Source: Luscinia megarhynchos (Eukaryota > Chordata > Aves > Passeriformes > Turdidae). Taken from it: DNA of 64,000 bases. Location of the stretch: the NCBI GenBank assembly GCA_034336665.1, contig CM067564.1:45072951-45136950 (forward strand), in the 5' to 3' direction. Made by a program: the position numbers and the translations under genes. Position 1 is the stretch's first letter; each line of letters starts with the position of its first letter. This document shows, piece by piece, positions 58,057 to 64,000 of this stretch. Under the pieces are notes generated by a model. The model did no database searches and was not told where the DNA came from. It was given only the letters and a program-made list of their open reading frames with translations.

Positions 58057-58062
58057 AATAAA
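58057..58062 (+). promoter_or_regulatory. Proximal poly(A) signal unique to E5
   Basis: AATAAA created by sequence change in the segment that reads GATGGAAAAGG or similar after the other copies; here GATAAATAAAAGC, 18 bp past the stop. Could give a short 3' UTR lacking the CR1 fragment. Confidence 0.4.
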
Positions 58063-58082
58063 AGCCTCAGCATATATTCCCA

Positions 58083-58628
58083 TGTCACAGAATCACAGAA
58101 TCACAGAATCACAGAATGGGTGGGTTTTGGTGGGTCCTTAAATCCTTCAAAATCATCTCATTTTGACCTGTCTGCCAGGGGCAGGGACACCTTCCACTAC
58201 CCCAGCTTGTTCCAAGCCCTTCCCAGCCTGGCCTTCAACGCTTCCAGGGATGGGGCACTCAAAACAGCTCTGAATAACTTTTGCTCATACTACATCCTGC
58301 TCCCAGGAATTTACTTCTTTAGAATATCCTCCATCAGTGGGAAACCATTCCCTCTTGTGCTGTCACTCCATACCCTTGTCCAAAGACCCTCTCCAGCCCT
58401 CTTAGACATCCTGCAGGTACTGCACTCTCTGCAGTCTTCTCCAGGCTGAACATGCCCAGCTCTCTCAGCCTCTCTCCAGAGCAGACGTGCTCCAGCCCTC
58501 AGGGCACCTTCATGGCCTGCACTGGACTCCACCCCAACAGCTTTGTATCCTTCTTGTGCTCTGGGCCCCAGAGCTGGAGGCAGCACTGCACCTGGGCTCT
58601 CAGCACAGCAGAGCAGAGCAGAGGGGGA
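58083..58628 (-). repeat. CR1 3' fragment, antisense, downstream of E5
   Basis: Same element as after the other copies, preceded by four CACAGAAT repeats; pentamer run has 3 units. Confidence 0.75.
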
Positions 58629-59301
58629 CAAATGTCCTGTGCAGCTTCTGTGCTGCTTCCTTCTCTGGTGTGTTTCCAGCTCTGCCCCTCAGGGCACCTC
58701 CTGCTCTGCCCAAAGGCACAAAGCCGTGGGCAGAGCCTCCAGCTGCTTTGCTTTGCTGCCCATCTCAGGAGAGAGCTCTCAGGGACAGTCCTCTCCTCCT
58801 TAGCTGAGAGCCCCTGACAGTGTGCAGCTGACTTGTCCCTCAGCTCCTTAGCAAGGCCAAGGCACCAGGGCACCTCAGGCTGCCCAGACATCTTGTCTGG
58901 GCATCTCCATGTCTGCACATACCCAAACACCAGCAATGATCCTGGACAACCTGCTCGAGCTCATCCTGCTTGAGCCTGGAGTGTGGACGAGAAGATCTTG
59001 ACAAGTCCCTGCAAAACCCAACAATTCAGTGATTATGTGATCCTGGGACATGCTTTTCTTTGCTTGCTTTGGAAAGTGCACCTTGAGAGCAGCACCTGTT
59101 GTATCAGACAGGCAGGCTTTGGCAACAGACACATAGAAAGCTTTGAGCAGCCAAAGGTAAATTCCTGTGATGCTCTCCTTGGATACCTTCATCCTCTGCT
59201 CTGCTTCTAAAGGTTTTTCGCAGATTTATTGGAAATTGATTTGTTTTAAATTATTGTAAAAGATCATTATGCACCATATCTTTTACTTTGCAATAGCTTA
59301 A

Positions 59302-59307
59302 AATAAA
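59302..59307 (+). promoter_or_regulatory. Candidate distal poly(A) signal of E5
   Basis: AATAAA in the conserved downstream block, about 1.26 kb past the stop. Confidence 0.45.
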
Positions 59308-60107
59308 ACTCATCTGCTGCACTGCTGGATTCCAGAGTCATGTCTTACATAAGGCACAAGTTGCTTCTCACTGTAATTTCTACAACCACCAGTGATATCA
59401 CAGTGCCCAGAGCATCCTTGCAGGACATTGGGGGTCCAAGAGCAATCTGATGATGTCATTGCACTCACACAAGTGTCAGCATCAGACACCAGTTATTCTC
59501 CTGTGAATGGGCATGAACAAAGTGGGCCAGGGTGCCAACAGCTCATACAAGATGGCCCCAGGTCTTCAGCAACGAGACCTGCAAGTTTGAGTTCCTCAGT
59601 CTTGATGCTTTAGGGGGGGGCCTGTGCAACAAAGAGTTCAAAGGGTTCTGTGCATTCAGGCTCATGTGGGATTGCCCCACGTTTCCCCTGGGAGGGGCTC
59701 ACCCTGTGTCATGCAGCACTGTGGAGTTGGGGGACACTCTGGGGGTCTTTGATGCTTTCTGGCCCCTTCTAATGATGTGACCACAGTTGGGCCCTGCTTT
59801 GTTATGTCAGTTGGGCCCCATCAGAAAGGAGGAATTTGCCCCAGCTCTGCCACATCTGCTTCTTCTTGGCCTTCTCCCTCTTTCTGGCTAAACCCCATGT
59901 TGTTTAAGACACCAGTCCCAAGTTAACGGAAAGAAAAGGAGCCCATGACCCAACCAGTTTTATTTTAAAAACTTCAGTCTAACACAAATTTCTGCATACT
60001 TCTGTTCATAACTACCAAGCCATCATTCTATCATTCCTGAACTTTTAGGAATTTAATGAAATGAGTCTATTGTAGTTTGAGTGAATGAATGATCCTTGAT
60101 TCAAAGA

Positions 60108-60335
60108 GCATTTTGGGTTGGAAAGGATTTTAAGGACCAACTAGTTCCATGCCATCTCATAGACAGGGAGACCTTCCACTATCCCAAGCCAATGTGGCCA
60201 TGGACACTCCTAGGGATGGGGCAGTCTCAGCTTTTGTGGGCAGCCTCTGCTTGGGCTTCACCACCCCCACAGTACCAAATATCTTCCTAATATCCAATCT
60301 ATACCTACATCAGTCCATTTCAAGCCACTTCATCT
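60108..60335 (-). repeat. CR1 fragment, antisense, type A spacer
   Basis: Paralogue of 13372-13600. Confidence 0.65.
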
Positions 60336-60344
60336 TCTCTAATG

Positions 60345-60920
60345 TCTTGTTTTTTCTCCAGCCAGCACACACACCCACCACAGCTGCTCCCTCACTCCCC
60401 AGACACCAGGATCAGGGACAGAACTGGAAGAGTGAATGATGGAAAACACATAGGTGGAGATAAAGACACTGTAACAAGGGAAAGCAAAAGCTGTGCACAC
60501 AAGCAAAGCACATTCAAGGAATTCTTTGCCCATTTCCATGGACAGAAATGTTTTCAGCCACCTCCAGGAGAGCAGGGCCCCATCCCACCTAACAGTTACT
60601 TGGGAGGACAAAACCCAGCACTGCAAATGTCCCCTACTTCTTCCTTCTTCCCCTCACTTTATATACTCAGCATGATGTCACCTGGTCTGGAAGATCCCTC
60701 AGGTCAGTCAGGGTCACCTGTCCTGGCTCTGTCTCCTCACAACCTCCCAAGTCCCCCCATCCTCCTGGCCAGCCTGGCAGTATAAAGAGCAGGAAATGCC
60801 TTGGATCTGTGAAAGATGTGCTCAACAATAACAAAAACTATCTATGTGTTATCAACTCTGTGTGCAGCAGAAGTCCAAAACACAGCCCAATGCCTGCCAC
60901 TGTCAAGAAAATTAACTCTG
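60345..60920 (-). mobile_element. Old avian ERV LTR remnant, antisense, type A spacer
   Basis: Paralogue of 13610-14190, with TTATATACTCAGCATGATGT. Confidence 0.45.
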
Positions 60921-61484
60921 AACCCAGCACATCTCTCAACTCCATGTCCTTGTCCAAAGTCTGTCTCCAGCTCTCCTGTAGACTCCTAAAGCCCTGGCAG
61001 GAGCTCTGAGCTATCCCCAGAGCCTTCTCCTTCCCAGGCTGCTGGGATGAAGCTGTTACAGAGCCATGGCCATCAGGCAAGAGAATATTTGTTGCCTGGC
61101 CATAGGAATGATGTTATGTGAGGCTGCACAAGAGCAGCCTGTGAGTGTCTGAGTGTCCTCAGAGACAGGCCAGTCCATCTCATGTCACCAGAGATGTTGT
61201 GTTGGGAACAGAAAGACATGGAGGTGCTGGAGCAGCAGCAGCTGCAGCTGGTGGGATTGATGAAATGATCAAGGAAGTCACCAGATCCTGTTATCTGATA
61301 CTGAAATACCATGCTGCAAGTCAGCAAATTTGGGAGAAATTCTGAGGAAACCATTACAAACAACTGTCAACCTATTTCATGGTGGGTATTAACAAACTGC
61401 TCTTAATGAAAAAAAAAAAAAAGACTTCTCTTTTCTGTGGAATTCCCTGTGTATAAGAAGGCGCAAATTTATGACTGGGTATAT

Positions 61485-61580
61485 ATTGCAGTGGCACTCC
61501 TGAGGATTCAAACATTCCTTTTCTCCAGGGAGTAGACTGAAGGAACTCTTCAGCTGCCTCTTCTGAGACTCTGCTTCAAG
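61485..61580 (+). other. Candidate distal 5' exon upstream of E6
   Basis: Ends CTTCAAG/GTAAGC (GT at 61581-61582). TATA equivalent is TGTATAAGAAG near 61450. A long A-run (about 14) lies at 61410. Start approximate. Confidence 0.35.
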
Positions 61581-61976
61581 GTAAGCTCCTGCTCCTTCCT
61601 CACCATTCTCTCCAATACTCAAAGCATTTCCTGAGCTTTGCAATAAATATATATCTAGACAACGCCTGGGCTGGAGTTGCTGAGCTCCAAGGAGCAATCA
61701 GAGCTTATCCATGCACTGAATTTTGTAGCACTTTAGTATTCTCTGTCAATCAAAATGGCAAGAAGAGCAGGAATTATTTGGAAAAGAAACTCAAGCCAGC
61801 TCAGCTGAAAATGAGTATCAAACTGTTGAAAAAGAAGGAGGGGTGATTTTATTGAGCACCAAAACTCCGGCCATGACTTTTCAAGAGGTTACTAGAGAAG
61901 CACATGTGATTGAACTAGAAAATTCACTCTAAACCCTGTATGAGAAATCAAACATCTCTGTCTCTTCCTGGAGACC

Positions 61977-62073
61977 AAATAAACCCAGCCATCCTGGGAC
62001 TACAGCAGAGGCATTTGCAAGTCCTCTGCCACTTTGGGGTGTGAGCAGAGTCTTGTACCACTCTTTCTCCATG
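61977..62073 (+). other. Decayed proximal promoter and 5' exon of E6
   Basis: The TATA position reads AAATAAAC, and the donor GT is changed to AT (CCATG/ATAG at 62074-62075). The rest of the leader (GCATTTGCAAGTCCTCTGCC) is kept. Confidence 0.5.
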
Positions 62074-62988
62074 ATAGTTTTCACCTATGTATTTCTTAAG
62101 TTAGGTATTAAGTAGTTAAATTAATTTTAATCTCATTATTTGCGTAACCTAAAGGACGCCTCAAATATTTCTCAACTTGATTTGGGGCAGACTGGGCCGT
62201 GCTCTGCAGAGGACTGTAAGAAGTCACCACCTGTGCTTCATAGTCTCCGTTTCCAGCTCATTGGTCATCACTTTCCTGGTGCAGGGCTTGAAAAAAGGCA
62301 AGGAGCAAATGTCTTGGGTCAGAGCAGGGCTCTGTGTAGCTCTACAGGCTAAAAGAAATGGAAATGGAAAGATGAGGGTCAGGGAGAAGGATAAGAAAAG
62401 AGCAAATGTGCAAGGTGACTTGTCAAGCCTTCAGCAGCCCCCAGCTCAGACCCTTCCCAGCCAAAGGTGGGCTTTGTGCTTTAGAGGCTGTGGCAGCTTT
62501 CTCTGCCAGGAACCCTTTGAACTGTCTGTCCTACCTGCCTTATTCCAAATGCTGCTGATAATAAATCACTGCACTGAGTGTCTGGCCATGCAAATGGGAG
62601 CATCCCTGCTATACCAACCCTGTGCTGCCTCTGAAAGGACACAAACCCCTTGCTTGGTTACTAGCATCCCAGGGAGCTTTTCAGCAGTTTTCTCATACAG
62701 GAATGATCTTAATGACTGCTGAGAATCACCTCAGCACTGAGAAAGACAAAATAGGACAGCTGGCTGTCAAGAAATTCTTGCAATGGTGCCTTTGACAGAA
62801 CAGGAAAATCCCTCATCAAAGCTGAAGATGGGCAGCAGCAGGAATCCCAAGCACACACAGGCAGAGCTGCCCCCCTCAGTGCTTGCACTGCAGCAGCCAT
62901 TGTGCTGATAAGATAGAGGTGTTATCCCCCATGCTTGCTGCTACCATCTGCTTGGGCCCTGCATTTTGTCTCTCCATGTGTCTGCAAG

Positions 62989-63024
62989 TTCAGAGTCTGG
63001 GGTTGGATAACGTGGAAATGCAAG
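62989..63024 (+). other. Candidate cassette exon in E6 intron 1
   Basis: Identical to the E1 copy with both splice signals. Confidence 0.35.
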
Positions 63025-63657
63025 GTGAGCAGCAGGACAGCCATTGCCCAATGTCAGCTGAGAGGCAGGACCCCAAGTGCATCATTTGGGTTCAGGATTG
63101 GGTGTGACTGGAGGAGCTGTGTGTCTGTGTGAAGCTGGATGGGGCCAGAGCCATGTAGGAAGTGCAGCACTGCTGTTCTTTCTCTGCCCAGTGTCCCATG
63201 AGATGAAAGCCCAGCTCAGCAGTGCAGGGGGCTGAGCAGAGTCTGTGCCCAGCTGCAGGTGTCTGCTGTGGGGAGGTGCTCAGAGCAGGAGGGAGGTGGG
63301 GAAAGGTGACCTTGTGCCAGGGCTGTGCCTCAGTTGCAAGATAACTCTGCTGGGAGAGGTGATTACACTCGTGGTGCCTTTGGCTCCTTCCTCACCCAGG
63401 CTGACTTCTCCCACTGCTGCCTCCTCCTCTGGGCACCTCGACCCTGGTTTAGGTTTCACACTTAATGCCCTTGTAAATTTTCCATATCCACGAGGACAGA
63501 CATTACTCTTTTCCTGGTGTCCCATAATCCCCTCCTCTGCCAGCTCTGTGTCCCTGCACAAAAAGCCTCCAGGCCATGCCCAGCTGTGTCCAAGCTGAGT
63601 GTCCCTCTGTATTTGCCTTGCAGGGGAGCAAGAGCCCTGCACTGAAATCCTCCCACC

Positions 63658-63942
63658 ATGCTGGGGCTGCTGCTGCTGCACGTGCTGGCGAGCTGCCTCT
63701 GCCTGGGACACAGTGAGGTGGTGACAACCTTTGAAAAAGCATGTACTAAGTTTTTCTATGCACAGACCCTGCCAAGTGATACCCTGCGTCCAACAAATGC
63801 AGCCAGGATCTGCCAGCGCTTAACTAACAAGTATCACTTTGCCACCCTGTATGACCAAACACGGAGAATTCCAGTGTACTCTGCTTACATCTACGATCCT
63901 GGACATGCAGACAGATATGACTCGTGGTTTATTGAACCTCAG
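63658..63942 (+). CDS. ENDOD1-like: E6: first coding exon of an ENDOD1-like gene (rest beyond window)
   Basis: 95 codons from ATG to the GTGAGT donor at 63943; the exon begins at 63624 after TTGCAG. Signal peptide LLLLHVLASCLCLGHS, RIPVYSAYIY, and an end DRYDSWFIEPQ almost the same as E2 (both share ICQRLTNKYHFATLYDQTRR). The nuclease core exon lies right of position 64000. Confidence 0.85.
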
Positions 63943-64000
63943 GTGAGTGTCTCCCTTACAGCACATCACCCTGCACTCATTCAGACATGAACAACAGCAT

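Overview
The window is vertebrate, and almost certainly avian (probably passerine) nuclear DNA. The evidence is the many CR1-type LINE tails, several LTR families of avian endogenous-retrovirus type, and intron-containing genes with canonical GT/AG splice sites. No bacterial-style gene, RNA gene or CRISPR array was seen. All assignments come from reading the sequence and recalling families; no database search was run.

The only protein-coding genes form a head-to-tail, plus-strand array of one family: secreted ENDOD1-like (endonuclease domain-containing 1) proteins of the DNA/RNA non-specific (beta-beta-alpha metal) endonuclease fold. Seven copies are present, called E0 to E6 here. E0 has only its last exon (542-1072) and E6 only its first coding exon (63658-63942). 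E1 is 8485-11282, E2 22961-25802, E3 32163-35018 (pseudogene), E4 40657-43470 and E5 55221-58039. The common structure is a TATA box, a short non-coding 5' exon, intron 1 of about 1.5-2.2 kb, a 95-codon exon (signal peptide plus N-terminal part), a phase-0 intron of about 2 kb, and a last exon of about 177-187 codons carrying the nuclease core. Each last exon whose downstream side is visible (E0 to E5) is followed by a minus-strand CR1 fragment and a conserved AATAAA about 1.2-1.3 kb after the stop.

The copies are at different stages of life and decay. E2 and E5 look intact (promoter, splice sites, reading frame, catalytic His and metal-binding Asn). E1 has an open frame and a good promoter but has lost the catalytic DRGH motif and the metal-binding Asn, so it looks like a pseudoenzyme. 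E3 has three frame-disrupting sites and a deleted promoter. E4 has a questionable splice acceptor, a lost stop codon and no 5' exon donor. E6 has lost the 5' exon donor.

Spacers are of two kinds. Type B (E0-E1 and E4-E5) holds a minus-strand LTR and a plus-strand CR1 reverse-transcriptase remnant. Type A (E1-E2, E2-E3, E3-E4, E5-E6) holds a minus CR1 plus an older minus-strand LTR and a second, distal TATA/5'-exon module. Younger insertions decorate the array: an about 5.4 kb LTR element (14839-20211), a related 3.1 kb element with a 21-unit, 51-bp minisatellite (44993-48111), and two solo LTRs of one family (22222-22872 and 29089-29767).

The most interesting signals are these: introns that are better conserved between copies than coding exons; an apparently catalytically dead but open member; a 36-bp candidate cassette exon preserved in all six visible first introns, whose inclusion would create an overlapping upstream ORF; and two alternative promoter modules.
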